A stretch of DNA of 64,000 bases from Malurus cyaneus samueli (taxonomy: Eukaryota > Chordata > Aves > Passeriformes > Maluridae), in NCBI GenBank assembly GCA_009741485.1, contig CM019230.1, positions 7,383,983-7,447,982 of the forward strand, read 5' to 3'. Numbering within the stretch: position 1 is the stretch's first letter; each line of letters starts with the position of its first letter. The notes beneath the pieces were generated by a model, which saw nothing but the letters and a program-made list of their open reading frames with translations, was not told the origin of the DNA and did no database searches. A program made the position numbers and the translations under genes. Below are positions 1 through 12,773 of the stretch, in pieces.

Positions 1-78
1 GGGGATGAGGGGAGCTGGGGACATTCGGCTGCAGCAGCCAGATGGATCCAACTGAGGAGCTCCATGTGCCCTGGGAAA

Positions 79-806
79 AGGGAAGAGGAAGGGAAGAGGA
101 AGAGGAAGAGGAAGAGGAAGAGGAGAGAGAGAAGAGGAGAGAGAGGAAGAGGGAAGAGGAAGAGGAAAGAGGAAGAGGAAGAGGAAGAGGAAGAAGGAGA
201 GAGGAAGAGGAAGAGGAGAGGAAGAGAAGAGGAAGAGGAGAGGAAGAGGAAGAGGAGAGGAGAGAAGGAGGAAGAGGAAGAGGAAGAGGAGGGAAGAAGG
301 AAGAGGAGAGAAGGAAGAGGAAGAGGAAGAAGGGAAGAGGAAGGGGAAGGGAAGGGGAAGAGGAAGAGAGAGGAAGAGGGAAGAGGAAGAGGAAGAGGAG
401 AAGAGGAAGAGGAGAGGAAGAGGAAGGGAAAGAGGAAGAGGAAGAGGAAGAGGAAGAGGAAGAGGAAGAGGAAGGGGAAGGAGGAAGAGGAAGGGGAAGG
501 GGAAGAGGAGCAGAGGAGGAAGAGGAAGAGGAAAGGAAGGGAAGAGGAAGAGGAAGGGAGGGGAAGAGGAAGAGGAAGAGGAAGGAAAGGAAAGGAGAAA
601 AAGGAAAAGGAAAGGAAAAGGAAAAGGAAAAGGAAAAGGAAAAGGAAAAGGAAAAGGAAAGGAAAGGAAAAGAAAAGGAAAGGAAGGAAAGGAAAGGAAA
701 AGGAAAGGGAAAGGAAAGGAAAAGGAAAGGAAAAGGAAAAGAAAAGGAAAAGGAAAAGGAAAAGGAAGGAAAAGGAAAAGGAAAAGGAAAAGGAAAAAGG
801 AAAAGC
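79..806 (+). repeat. Polypurine microsatellite (GGAAGA)n then (GGAAAA)n
   Basis: About 730 bases contain only A and G on the plus strand apart from very rare interruptions. To about 590 the units are mainly GGAAGA, GAGGAA and GGGAAG; from about 590 to 806 they shift to GGAAA and GGAAAA. Long open frames rich in Glu, Lys, Arg and Gly run through it in two frames, but only because the repeat lacks pyrimidines and so cannot form most stop codons. This is low-complexity repeat, not a gene. Homopurine-homopyrimidine tracts of this length are known to be able to form triplex (H-DNA) structures. Confidence 0.97.
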
Positions 807-2857
807 TCTGGGGTGGTTTTTCAGCCCTGTTTGAGCAGCATGCTGTGGCCCAGTCTGTGCTGGAGCCAGAGAAGGGATGTGTGCCTGCAATGCTGGTGGG
901 GACAGAGCCTGGGGTGCCTGTGGGAAAGGGGATGTGTGGAAAACGGGGCTGGTGAGACAAGTCTGGCGCTGTTATTGAGGGTGTTTGGCCCTTTCTCCAT
1001 CTGCAAATGGTTGATAAACTGATTTATTTCCATGGACTTATCCTGCATATCTTGATTGATGCATGGGAGACTCAGCAGAGGGTTTGCTGTCTGGGGGGTC
1101 TGGCCCACATTCCAACAAATCCAGCTTTTGTCAAATGTTCAGGGACAGAAACACAAGATTTTGCTCAGGTACCAACAAAACTTGTGTTTTTCATGTTGTT
1201 TGTGCATGAACACAGGGATTTTTCCCCTGCCCAGGGGTGTGGGATGTGCTTCTGGATCCCAGTTCACTGTTACCTTGATAACATCCAGGAGGAATTAATA
1301 TACAATATCAAAATATCAAATATCTGGAGTCCAGAGGATACAACTTGAAAACACACAGAGGCCCCTCTAAATCCCTCAAAACAGTTTATTCTCATCCTGG
1401 ATGGCCCAGTGGCAGCTGCCCACAGATTTCCATTCTTTCTGAGGATCCAGACCTGTGATCAGACTTTAATGGTTAAAAATCCTGCTGTGCCAGAGAGCTG
1501 AACCTGCTCAGTACTGGAAAGGAGAAAAAATTCATTGGTGCTTCAGAGCAAGGGATGGTTTCTAGGACAGGAAAGACAGCTAAGGAAAGGTTCATTTATT
1601 ATCATTGTCATGGATTTTATTAGCAAAGACCTACTATAAGCATTTTTCTCTTTCTGCTTGCTCATTGCTTTTCCTTAGGAGAGGCTGAGCTGCTCCCCCC
1701 TGTCTGGGTAATGAGGGTGCAGGGAGCAAACCCCATTAATCAGAGCTGGAGGATGTGAACTGGGACATTGCCCATCCAGGCTCTTTTAACCCCTCAGCCC
1801 AGAACAAACCATCACCCCCAGCCCAGCAGGAGCTTCCAGGGCTGCTCCCAGTCCCAGTTCAAACCCCCACGAGCTCCAGGGCTGTGTCTGGCAGCAGAAC
1901 CTCGCTGCTGCTGTCCCTTCCTCATTACCAAATGAATCTCCTGGTGGCTGTGGTGGATATTGGCCATGATCCCAGTAGGGCAGGCAATTTGATTATTTCA
2001 ATAGCAGGACAAGGCTGATCCTGGTGACTCTCAGCTCTGGGCTGGTGCTCCAGAGGGGTTGGATGATGTTTGCTCCATGTTTTCCATCCCTGTCTCCCTC
2101 CCTCAGGGCTTCTGAGCTGTCTCTGCCTCACCACCAGCCTGGGCCACATAGCAGCTGCTTGAAATGAAGGAATTTCCACTCCCTCTATCTTGAAAAATAC
2201 AAATGATCTCTTGAAAGAGAGGGTGACCGAGGGTTAGAATGTTATAAAACACTTGGGTTGCTGTGTCTGTGCTTGGAGCTTTGGTGAGCTCCTGCCCCAG
2301 TTTGATGATATCAAACCCCAGCACGTTTGTCATGGGCACGGAGAACATCGAGGGACGTTTTTAGGCCAGGGCCAAACCCATCACTGGTCAGGCACCCAGT
2401 GGAGGGGATGGTGCTCCCAAACTGGGCAGGTTCCTGTGGGCAGCGAGCTGCTCCCAAACTGCCTGACCTGTTCCCTGTCCCTCTGTCCAGTTTGGACATC
2501 TCATCCAGACAAACCCCCTGGGAGCTGTCCCAGCAGCTCTTGAGCTGGGTTTATCCGCCCATGGGGGATGCTCTAGGTTCTGCAGGGACAAGGCAGAGTG
2601 TGTCCAGGTGTCCAAAGGCTTTGCAAGCTCTCCACAGCCCCAGCAGCAATGGAAATGGGAGTGGGAAGGTGCAGCCAGCTCATGCTTTGTTTTCCCTGCA
2701 CACAGAGCCACGGCAGTGACAAAATCCACCCAGAGGAGCCCTGGGGCTGCTGAATTTGCCAGGCCAGGACCCTCCCCAGATGTGTTTTGCCCATTTTCCT
2801 GCTCCATCCATTCCAGAGTGCTCATACAGAGCAGTTTTGGTCTCTTGCTCCCCTCAG

Positions 2858-2955
2858 GTACTGCTGAGCCCCACAAGGGCCCTGCTGTTCCCATCCTGAC
2901 CCCAACCGTGGAGGATCCACATGGGCAAGGAGCACACGGAATCCTCAATTCAGAG
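2858..2955 (+). other. Exon-like segment with good splice sites
   Basis: A pyrimidine-rich stretch ending CCCCTCAG (acceptor AG at 2856-2857) precedes 98 bases that end CAGAG followed by GTGAGT (donor at 2956). One frame is open throughout, but its translation resembles nothing I know. It could be an exon of a non-coding transcript, a tail exon of an upstream gene, or chance. No partner exon was identified. Confidence 0.2.
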
Positions 2956-3889
2956 GTGAGTGCCAGGAGGGGAAGGTGGGGGTGAAACACCCCCTGAACA
3001 GCCTGAATACCTCATGCCAGGCAGTGCAGAGCCTGGAAAGCCAGGGAATTTAATGGGAAAGACATTGTCAGGCTGAATAGCATCAGAGGGAGAGGCATCG
3101 GGGCTCGGCATCGTGAGAGCAGCAGCAAAGCCTTTCTCTGAAGGAGCTGCTCAGTGTTTTGGCAGGTCAGCTCCCCTGATTTGGGGTGTTTCACCCTGGG
3201 GTGCAGGAGAGCAGCAGGGCCTGCAGCCAGGCTGGGTCAGCTCGTTGCTGGGGTGCAGGAGGCAGCAGCTCTGGGGTTTGTCCCCAGTGTGTGACAGGGC
3301 CATGCACTGCAGGGGGTCAGTGCTGTTCAAGAAAGCAGAGGTTTGGAAAATGAGAGATGTGTGAACACTTGGTAAGAGGCCAGCCTGGGTGAACCCTCCC
3401 TGGTGGGAATCGCTCTGTTAAAGCCCTGGGGTGATGCTCCTGCTGCAGACAGTCAGTCCTGCCCCCATCCAGGGTGGTCCAGAGGGGGAAATGCCCCATT
3501 TTAACCCTTCTCTGGGGTTTGTTCACAGCCATCACAGAATTTTTGGGGCAGCAAAAATGTTCCAAGGGGGATTTGTCTCTCCCTTTTGCTGCGTCACCCT
3601 CGCTCCCTCCCAGACTCTCCCTGTATCTAGAATCTCTCCAGATTTGGAATCTCCCCAGAGATTCCAGAATAATCTGATCCTCCCACTCCTGTTTGGTGGG
3701 ACCACGCTGCCAGAGAGAATGGATGGGGAAAAATGTGGAATTGGAAATTCCAACCCCGTTGGAATCCCTGATCCCTCCCCTGCTCTCCGAGCTCTGTGAG
3801 AGTGAAAAGGTTTGATAGCTCAGCCCTGAGCTCCAGCAGCTCTGTGCTAACAGCAAATGGTTTTATTTGCCATTAGGACAGTGAGTCAG

Positions 3890-4100
3890 GTTGATCATCA
3901 GGAAGAGCTTTTCATGGAAAATGTTGTCAAACACTGGAAAGGGATGCCCAGGGAGGTGATGGATTTGTGTTTATGTTCAAGAAACAGCTGGACATGGCCC
4001 ACGGTGGCGTGGTGTGACTGACAGGATACAGATCAGTGACAAGTTGGACTCAGTGATTTTGGAGCTCTTTTGCAGCCTGAACAATCCTGTGAGATGATTC
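3890..4100 (+). mobile_element. CR1 LINE 3'-end fragment, plus orientation
   Basis: The order of CR1 3'-region landmarks is recognisable: AGGTTGATCATCAGGAAGAG, then TGCCCAGGGAGGTGATGG, then TTCAAGAAACAGCTGGACATGG, then TTGGACTCAGTGATTTTGGAG, and an ATCCTGTGAGATGATTC end. It is truncated at the 5' end and diverged. No intact reverse transcriptase frame is present. Confidence 0.85.
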
Positions 4101-5791
4101 CAGGACCCAGGCTGGGAGCGCTGACCTGTGCCCATCATGACCTGTGCCTCGTGGTGCTGAGTCTGTGACCTTTCCTGAGAGCAAATCTTGGCATTTCCCT
4201 CCTTTTCTACTTCATCTGAGCATTGCTCTTGGCTCTCCCACTGTCCAGTGTCCCCAGCCAGGAAAACCTTCCCCTGCCATCTCTGAAGTGCTGTGGGGCA
4301 CCCAGGCAGTGGCAGTGGCCAGTCCAGATGGTGCCAGAGGGTTTTATCTGCTACATGAACATTTTGTAGGATTTTTTCTCTGGTCCATCCATCTCTCAGC
4401 CCATTGCTCACCTTTCTGGGGTGTGAGGGGCTGTCAGCAAAGGGAGGGAGTGGGGGCAGAGCAGGAGGGTGTCTGAGAGCACAGGCAGAGCCTGTGCTGG
4501 GTGCTGGATCCAGGGGGAAATGCTCAGGGCCATAAATATTTCCCTGAGCCTTTGAAATGTGTTTGCTCCCGCTGCCTTTGAACCTCTCCTTTGGGCTGGT
4601 GCTTGGGAAAACATCTTGGGTAAACTGAGACATTAGCAGGGAGCAGCAGTGGGAATGGCTGGAGTATCCTTTTGAGAAAGGGGCTGGGCAGCTGGGATGC
4701 TGGGGGCAGCAGGATGCAGCCTTTGGAGGTTATGGGATCCTGTATATTGGGATTCCAGCACCGGGGTGCAGCTGGGGGAGGAGGAAAAACCACCCGGCTG
4801 CTGAGCCTTCCCTGAGAGAGCCCTGCAGACACCAAAAGAAGAGGTTTATCCAAGGAAGAGCTGCACGTGGGGGTGGGGTTTGCTCAGCTGTGCCCATGTT
4901 TCTCACTGATTCAGAGCTGGGGAGGGTTTGTGCCATGGGGGCTCCTCCTCTCACCACGGATGGAACCCGCAGCTCCATCCCTGCAAACCCTTCCCAGGGC
5001 TGGCGCTGCCCCCTCAGCTCTGGAATAGCAGCCAGGACACCTGGGTCACCCTGAGAGCAGCCCACAGACCCCTCAGACAGCAGCCTGAAGTGATGGAAGC
5101 CTACCCTGGTGTGCACAGGCTCCCTGAGCTGTGTCTCCTGTCCCGCAGGGGATGGGGTGCTGGGGCACACGGACATTCCCCTGCCCCACAACCCCCATTT
5201 CACCCCACACCCCTCAGCTGAGGCCCAGTCCCATCCAGGGTCTGCAGGGGAGCGGGTAGGAAGGCATGGTGTAGGAAGCATGTAGGAGGACCGTTGTAGG
5301 GCCGTTTTGGTGTAGGAAGGACCATTTTGGGTGTGGGTTTTGGCTCCATGAGCTGGGTGCTGCTGGAGGGGCCTGGGAATGGCTGAACCCACAGGGACCC
5401 CTCGGCACCACGGCTTTGCCAGCGCTGGGTGGGGGTCAAGGATCTGCTTAAAACCCCACCAGGGAACCACAAACCCCCGTTTCCATGGCCCCAGCTGGTG
5501 TGCAGCATCCTGCTGGCTGCTCTGGAGAGAGCCCAAACACAAAATCTGTCCCCAGTCTGGGAGGAATGATGGAAAACCCTGGGACTCAGCAGATCCAGCA
5601 CCCCCCAAAACCAGACCCTGCTCTGGCTGTTTGTCCTGTCTCCTGCTCTGCTTTAACTCAGCAGATTCAGCTCCACACTGCAATGCTGTGACCTTTTGTG
5701 TGTGTCTGTCCTGCATCTTAGCCAGAAATTCCCGTTTTTCCCGCTATAAATAACATTTCTCTGTGCGTGCATATGTAGATGTAGAGAAAAC

Positions 5792-6135
5792 TTTGCAAGC
5801 TGATTCCCAATCCTGCAGTGCTGGGTTAGCAGTTGGACTCGATGATCTTTAAGGTCTTCTCCAATCTTAACATTTCTGTGCTTCCATAATTATATACATT
5901 TTTATATAAATAAAACAGACTTGCCAGTTGATATCCAATCATGCAGTGCTGGGTTAACAGTGGCACTCAATGATCTTAAAGGTCCTTCCCAAACCTAATG
6001 CTTCCCTGCTTCCATGATTTTTATATATATATCTGTATTTATATAAATAAGCAGATTTACAAGTTGATTTCCAGTCATGCAGTGCTGGGTTAATGCTGCA
6101 CTTGATTTTAAAGGTCTTTTCCAAACTAATTGGCT
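5792..6135 (+). repeat. Three tandem copies of a CR1-like 3' end
   Basis: Copies begin near 5792, 5920 and 6056 (spacings about 128 and 136). Each carries a version of TGCAGTGCTGGGTTA, then a GATCTTAAAGGTC-like block, then CCAA. The first two copies continue into CTTCCATAATT or CTTCCATGATT and an AT-rich TATATAAATAA spacer. The core matches the CR1 3' end (GCAGTGCTGGGTTAACGGTTGGACTCGATGATC in the family), so a CR1 tail plus flanking DNA appears to have been amplified in tandem. Confidence 0.85.
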
Positions 6136-7262
6136 CTGCTGGTCAGGTGCACGGGAAAAACAGCAGTGGGATTTTGCAGTAGGGGAAACTGAGGCCCAAG
6201 CTGGCTGTCATTGGAGAAATCAATGTTCCCTGTGTTTATCCCCAAAAGGGATGGGCCACCCTGAGTGCCTTTGTGCCAGCCCTGTTCTGGGTTTCAGAGC
6301 AAACTGCACATTTATTTCCCAGCTACTGTCTGGTATTACGTGAAAAATGAGATCTGCATTGGGCTCCTGTGGGGGTGAAAGGCACCGGTGAGAATTGGGA
6401 TTAAGGTTTTGGTTTGGTTGGTTTTGCTTCTTCCTTTATTTCCGTGAGGGATGACAGCAATAGTGCTGTGGCTGCAAAGGCAGAGCACGCTTGGAGAAAA
6501 TCCAGCCTGGTTTGACACTCTGCTGCCCTGAATGACAAGAATGAAATTAAAAAGGAGGGGGGAAAAAAACGGAAAAAAAAATGGAAAGAAGGAAATTCCA
6601 GCAGCCACCGCTCCTGCCCTGGCATTGCTAATCCAACAGCTGAAGGTTTATTTGTACTGACTAAGCTGAAGTGAGCAACTTAATTCCCTTTTAATTCTCT
6701 TCAGAAGGCTTCAAAAAGCCTAATAGCTGTTTTCCTGCTGGCTGGTAACTCCGAGGCAGCCCCCAGCCTGCCCAGGGATTGTGCTGGGTTTTTATCAGCC
6801 CTTCCCAGGAAAGGATGGACTTGGAGCCTGGAGGGGCTGCAGGAGCTGCTGAGCTGGGGTTGTTCTTGCCCTTTTCTGGTGTTTTCTGCTTTATCCAGGC
6901 AGGGCTGCTCTGGGGGCTCTACCAGGGGACTCAGGGGTGTCCTTGCTCTGTCCTCCTGCCACGGGGCCACCCTGGAATTTATCAGCCAGAATTTGGCCAA
7001 ATGCATCTCCTGAAGCCTCCCCTGGCCCCTGTGGCTCCAAAAGCATCTCAGGGTGGGGGGGTTCATGCCCTGCAAATCCCACTCGGGGTTTCCAGCATCC
7101 CTGTGAGCATCTCCAGGCCTGGCTGTGGATGTGGCAGAGCTGCTCAGGGTTGATCTTTCCCTGGCAGATCAGAGTGCAAAGCCACCAAGAGCTGCACCCT
7201 GCACACGCTGCCTGAAATCTGGGAAATGAGGCAGAGCATCCCACATTTCTCTGCCCTCAGTT

Positions 7263-7322
7263 GGCAATTCCAGCAATTCCAGCAATTTTAGCAAATTCCA
7301 GCAAATTCCAGCAATTCCAGCC
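7263..7322 (+). repeat. Short tandem repeat, CAATTCCAG-type unit
   Basis: Six to seven degenerate 9-11-base units of the form AGCAATTCCAG or AGCAAATTCCAG follow one another. No function is suggested. Confidence 0.85.
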
Positions 7323-8233
7323 CAGCAAACCTTTCTCCATCCACCCCAGAGAATGCAAGGGAACCTTTAGCTGTAAGAATGTCTTCAGCCGGTAAACCAT
7401 TTAAAAAAAGAAAAATCAATCTGAAAAACAAAAATCAAACTGAACCAAAATTTAAAAAATAACCTCAAACTGTAATCTGTTAATTGGTGTGGACTTTGCA
7501 GGGGATTTTGGAGTGTGGGCCCTGCACAGCAGGGGCTTCTCCTGGGTAGCCCTCTGAGTCTTGGAACATATTTGGAAGAATAGAAAAGTAATTGGAAATG
7601 GAACTTTTTGTGTTTGAGGGATGGGTGTCAGGACTGGGAACAGGGAGAGCAAAGGGAGACTCAGACTGGCAGGAGAATGGGAATTTTACCTTCCTGGATC
7701 ATTTATTATCTGTTACCTTCAGCCCACAACAGGAAATAGTTGAGAATTTGATGCAAAGCATTTTTTTTTTTTTTACTAGAAGATGGAAATAGCAGGGGAT
7801 ATTTGCTGGGGAAAGTTGGTCTTGAAGGGTTTTGCTGGGGGAAGCTGGGGAATTCTTCAAACTCTGCCTAAATATTCATCCACTGGTGGTGGGAAACTGC
7901 GTCTCATCAAGAGGGTACCACTGATGTGTCGTAATTCAATGAGCACAAAATCAAATTGCTCTGCTTGGTAACATCCCTATTCCTCATTTTCCATGAAAAT
8001 AAAGCATTTGCTGTTTATTTGTCGTGTGTCAATGCTGTGAGAGGGAAGTTGGTCCCATGGGATGTCACAACAAAGTGTCACAGTCCTGTTCCAGACATGA
8101 GTAAGGAAGGATGAAGGTCCAGCTAGGAGGAGTCGGGGTGGGGGCTGCCCTCTCACCCCCAGGGAGAAAACCAAAATAATCCTCATGTGTGGGCTGAAAC
8201 CTGTTGCAGTGGGAAAGTGGAATATTTGGCAGG

Positions 8234-8372
8234 CTTGAAGGGTTTTAGGGGGTGTTAAAGAGGTGGTGTGAGGGATTTTAGGGGAGATATTAAAAAGGTG
8301 GTGTGGGGGATTTTGTGGCGATGATAAAGAGGTGGTGTGGGATGGGGTGGGGGATTTTAGGGGAAGATTAAC
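8234..8372 (+). repeat. Minisatellite with about 44-base unit
   Basis: Three to four degenerate copies of a unit built from GATTTTAGGGGAGAT, then TTAAAGAGGTGGTGTG, then GGG. The copies differ by substitutions and small indels. It lies in intergenic DNA. Confidence 0.8.
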
Positions 8373-11300
8373 TGGCCGATGCATTCTTGCTGGTGACAGC
8401 ATTTTGGAGACGGTGCAGAGCTCAGGCTTGGGGCACAGCTGACCCCACAACTCACTCCATGTCAAAGGATGGTCCTTGGAAACTCCTCACACACCAATAG
8501 GGTGCTTGTGGGACACCCTTCAAAGAAAGGGCCTGATTCCTTTCCCTCGCTGTTCTCACACCTCATTTATTGCCCAACCAGGAGCAGTTCCCCGCTCGGA
8601 TGAAGGATTCTCCCTGCTCAGTGTCAGGGGTGCGGAATCAGAACCCCTAAACCCTCCTCGGGAGATGTGGGGCAAACCTCCAAACCGGTGCCCGGTGCTG
8701 GCAGGTCACACGAGGTGTCCCGTTCTCAGGAAAGGGTACAGCGGGGTGCCCGCATCCAGGGACCATTTTTCCCTTCCCAGCCTCGGGGATCAGCCCTCGC
8801 CGAGCCCAGCCGCAGCTCCAGTCTCCGCTGACATCTAGCGGCAATCGGGGCTCGGAGATGAAGCCTCGAGGAGGGATCAGCCTTTTTTCCTGCGGGTCCC
8901 CATCCTCGGTGCAATGCCACCGCCCCCGGGGACAGCCACCCCTCGCACACACCGTGGGGACAGCGTCCCTGTCACCCCTGCACATGGGGACACGGAGGTG
9001 AGGAGGGGATGCATGGCTTTGACCCCTGAACCCGCCTGATCAGCTCCTCTTATCCCAAAATAAGGCAGGAGAAGCCTCGTCCTCTCTCGTGTTTGCTAAT
9101 CCGAGGCACTCAGCGGGACGCTGAAATATTCCAGGGTGGAAAGGTTTTTTAAATTTATATTCCGGGGTAAAAAGACTTGTACAGAGCTTTTTAAATATCA
9201 CAGCAAACCCCTTGCTGGCTGCAGTTGCCTGCTGTGCTGCCCTTTTCCCAGCTCCTCGAGCAAGGGAGGGCTTCAGAGGGGCCACTGGAGGCATCAATCA
9301 CGGGGGTTTCTCTCATTTTTCCCATCTGAAGGAATGAAAAGTTTTGGCAGGATGGGTCAGCTTTGATCTGCTCCAATTGGGATAAAAGCTGTAAAATGGG
9401 AGGGGGGAAAAAAAAGTAGCAGAAGGACCTGTGAAGAGTTGAGGATGGTGAGGGGCTGGGATGTGCCATGGAGGATTCTCTCGATGGAGGTGGGTGACAC
9501 ATCCCCTGGCCCCAAGGACAAAGGATGATGCTGCCCTGCACCTTCAAATCCCGTTTGTAAAACCTGACCCAGCCCACCCTCAGCACCCCCACGGGTGGCG
9601 GGGCTGGAGCTGCCCCTTGCTGCCTCGCTTTACCTCCTCCTAAAAAAAAATAAACAAAAAGCAACCTGATTCACTTTGTTACAGTGCAAACATGAATTTT
9701 ACACCTCTTGTAATCTCCGCTGTTGTGAATTTCCCTCCCGAAGAGCCACAGAGCCCAGCACAGCCTCCCCGCTGCCGACAATCGCTTGTACACGAACACA
9801 TTATTTGATAGGAATCTCTCTGGGTTTTTTCCTTCCCGCTGAACATCCTTATCGCTGCCCCGGCGTTGTGTGTGCGCTCGGGGAAGCGCTCCCTTCGCAT
9901 TCATCGGCCGCAGTTTGGGCAGATCCGCTGCCCTCGGAGGACCATCAGAGCACAATGGTTCTGCCATCCCTTTTCTGCAGAGCCACAGCAGGAATTAGCG
10001 GCTCAAAAGCTCCGTTCCCAGCTCCGGGAGGGGCAGAGCAAAGGAGCCTGACCGAACTCCAAAGGGAAAGAGGTGGAACACTTGGAGAGCCTGACCCCGC
10101 TCCCCACTCAGGACCCCTGATCTACAGGGGTACCCGATCTAATTTGTTGATTTTCAAGTAAATTAACTCCTGGGCGAGTCTGGAGCCAAGTGGCTCTGTT
10201 AAATAATTTCTGCTCCAGGAGGAAATCGTTTGCCAAGGAGGCAGGAGCCAAGAGCAGCTGGCAAGCGCCGATCCCCTCGTTCGCCACAGCCAGAGCCCGG
10301 CGTCCTGCAGCTCAAGGTGTGCAGAACTCGGAGCTAAATGCTTTTTTAATGGGATAACATAGCCGCGATATTTATCTGAGGATCATGTTTTGCATGCAGG
10401 ATGGGCTTTTTTCCTATTTACTGGTTTGTTTTTTTTTTTTCTCTGCCACTGTAAAGAAGAAATAAAAGCCTGTAATCTCCAGCTGGCAGACGCTGAGCAG
10501 ATGAACTTCAGGGGCCTCCCAGCGCTCCTGGAGGAGTTTTGTCCTCCACCTTATCTCCACCTCCAGGTCACATCGTCCCGGGGTTTAGCAGAGTTGCTGG
10601 GTGGAACTGTCCCATCCCTGCTGCAGGCAGGGGTCCCAGGGTGGGCTGCAATCCCAAATTGTGCTGGCAGCAGTGTGTTTCCAGTGATAACCCTTCTCCC
10701 AGCTGGAGCAGCTCAGTACCACGTGCAGCCTCTGCCAGAGACAGCGCAGAGCCTGGACCACAAACCCACCCTGGCAGGAGCATCCCTGCAAGGCCTTGAT
10801 GAGCATGAAAAAGAGCAATTTTCCCCATCTCCTCAGGTACTGTAGCTTTCAGTGCTAATTATTGTGTGTTTTAATTCATCCATAACTGATACGGTCTTCA
10901 AAGCTTAAATGTCTTGCTCTAACGCTTCCAGTTTTTTTATTCCTCCTTTTTTTTTTTTTTTCCTTTGAACTCCTGCAAGGGAGCCTCTGGGACTCTACAG
11001 CTCTTGCTTTATGTTTGCTTTTAATCAGCTTGCTTTTCTTCCCAAAAACAAAGACAAATAATGCTGCCACGGTTTCTCCTTGGAAATTTCTCCACGCTGA
11101 GGAGAAGAGAGAGGGAAAGCGTGACCTGTTACAGGCTGAGTTTCCTGATGTCTTTCTACATTTTTCATCTGGTTGGCTGCAAGACAAACTACTCCCTTGA
11201 TTTAGCTGAGAAATTGAAGGGCACACGCATCTAACTGGGGAGTGATGCAGGCTGGGGAATTGTGGTGAGCAGGAGTGGTAGGATTGAGGGATCAGCGGGC

Positions 11301-12424
11301 CAGGGAGCCTGGTCCTTGTGGCAGAACAGCAGGCAGCATCATGGCAAGGGTGGCACTGGTCCTGCTGAGATGAAACCCTGGTCACTGGTGCTGTGGAGCA
11401 CCTCTGGGTGGGTGATGGGTGATGGGAGGTTGGGTTGTGCTGCTGCATGTGGGCTCAGGTGGTGCTTGGAGAAAGCAATCCCCACTGCCCACGGGTGCTG
11501 TTCCTGCTGGCAGCATCTAAGGTAGTGTGAAGTTTCCTGGGATTATTCCAGAGGATGGATTTGTTGGCCAAAAGTACAAATCCTGTGCCAGATCTGAGGA
11601 CTGTGCTGTGGCAATGTCTCATTTCCAGGGGTGAGTGCACTTCTGCCACCACCCAGTGCAGGGTTCAGGGTTGTCCTATAGGTGGAAAATACACCAGTTT
11701 AAAAACTTTTTATGTAACTTCAGTCAAAAAATGTTGTTCGCCTTTGCCCCAGGGGAATGGTGCTGAAGTTTCTTTCCAGGGCATTTGTCCTGGAGGACAA
11801 AACTCCTTATTCTGCAGCCCAGGTGGGCTCCAGGAGGACGGGGGCTCATGTGGGCATGGGCAAAAGGTGATGGAAGGAGATGTTTGGAGGAGGCTGCTGG
11901 GGGCTCCAAAACCCCAGCACAGCCCTGGTGCCTGCTCAGGCCAGCTCACACAACCCCCACCAGCAGGGCATCACAGGGCCCCTTCTCTCTCCTCATTCCA
12001 AAGAATCCACGTAGAACATTTCGAGGGTTTTTCCCTGCTTTTCTCATCTTTGCTCCCTGCTGGAGCTGATTTATCCCTGTGGCTCACAGAGCTCCATCCA
12101 ACAGGGACACGTTGTGCCTTTGTAGTCGGTGCGATTGCTGTAAATTATCGACTGCTTTGTGTCAGCCGCAGCCCGACACAGCCCATAAACCTTTCTGGCC
12201 CTGTTATTGCACTTGAACCTGGCACAGGCTGCTGCTGGTGAGCTGGCACAGGCCCAGAGGAAGAGCTTGGAGCTCCAGGGGTGTGCTGCTCTCCAGTGTG
12301 ACACCCCAGCCTTGTTCCTAAAGTCACCCACGGGCTCTCTGAGTCCTGGAAAGGGAGGGCTCTGTCCTTGCTGTCACTCTCTGGAGAGCCCCTCGTGCTC
12401 CAGGGGATGGTCCAGACCCTTTCC

Positions 12425-12685
12425 AGTGACAGGGCGAGGAGCAATGGCCACAAATTAAAACACAACAAGTCCCACCTCAATGTGAGGAAAAGCTGCTTTC
12501 CATGGAGGGTGGAAAACCACTGGAACAGCTGCCCAGGGAGTGGTGGAGTCTCTGTCTGGAGACATCCCAAACCCAGCTGGATGTGTTCCTGTGTCACCAG
12601 GGGACCCTGCCTGGGCAGGGGGGTTGGACTGAGTGATCTCCAGAGGGCCCTCCCAAACCTGACTATTCTGGGATTCTGATTCTGT
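12425..12685 (+). mobile_element. CR1 LINE 3'-region fragment, plus orientation
   Basis: CR1 landmarks appear in order: GACAGGGCGAGGAGCAATGG, then AAACCACTGGAACAGCTGCC, CAGGGAGTGGTGGAGTCTC, GGTTGGACTGAGTGATCTCC and a terminal ATTCTGGGATTCTGATTCTG. The fragment is 5'-truncated with no usable coding frame. Confidence 0.88.
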
Positions 12686-12773
12686 ACCAACCCTGGCCAA
12701 CCCTCCACTGGGGACAGATGGGCAAAGAACCCCACAGCACGTGTTTCTAAGGCTTGCAGGTGCAGCAGTAGCA

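Noticed and set aside
42..1022. Long Glu/Lys/Arg-rich open frames in two plus-strand frames
   Set aside because: They are produced by the purine-only repeat, which cannot contain most stop codons; no non-repetitive domain is present.
5200..5716. Overlapping 328-codon and other frames at 4.7-5.7 kb
   Set aside because: Opposite-strand frames of similar length overlap, there is no domain, and the region is ordinary GC-rich intergenic DNA.
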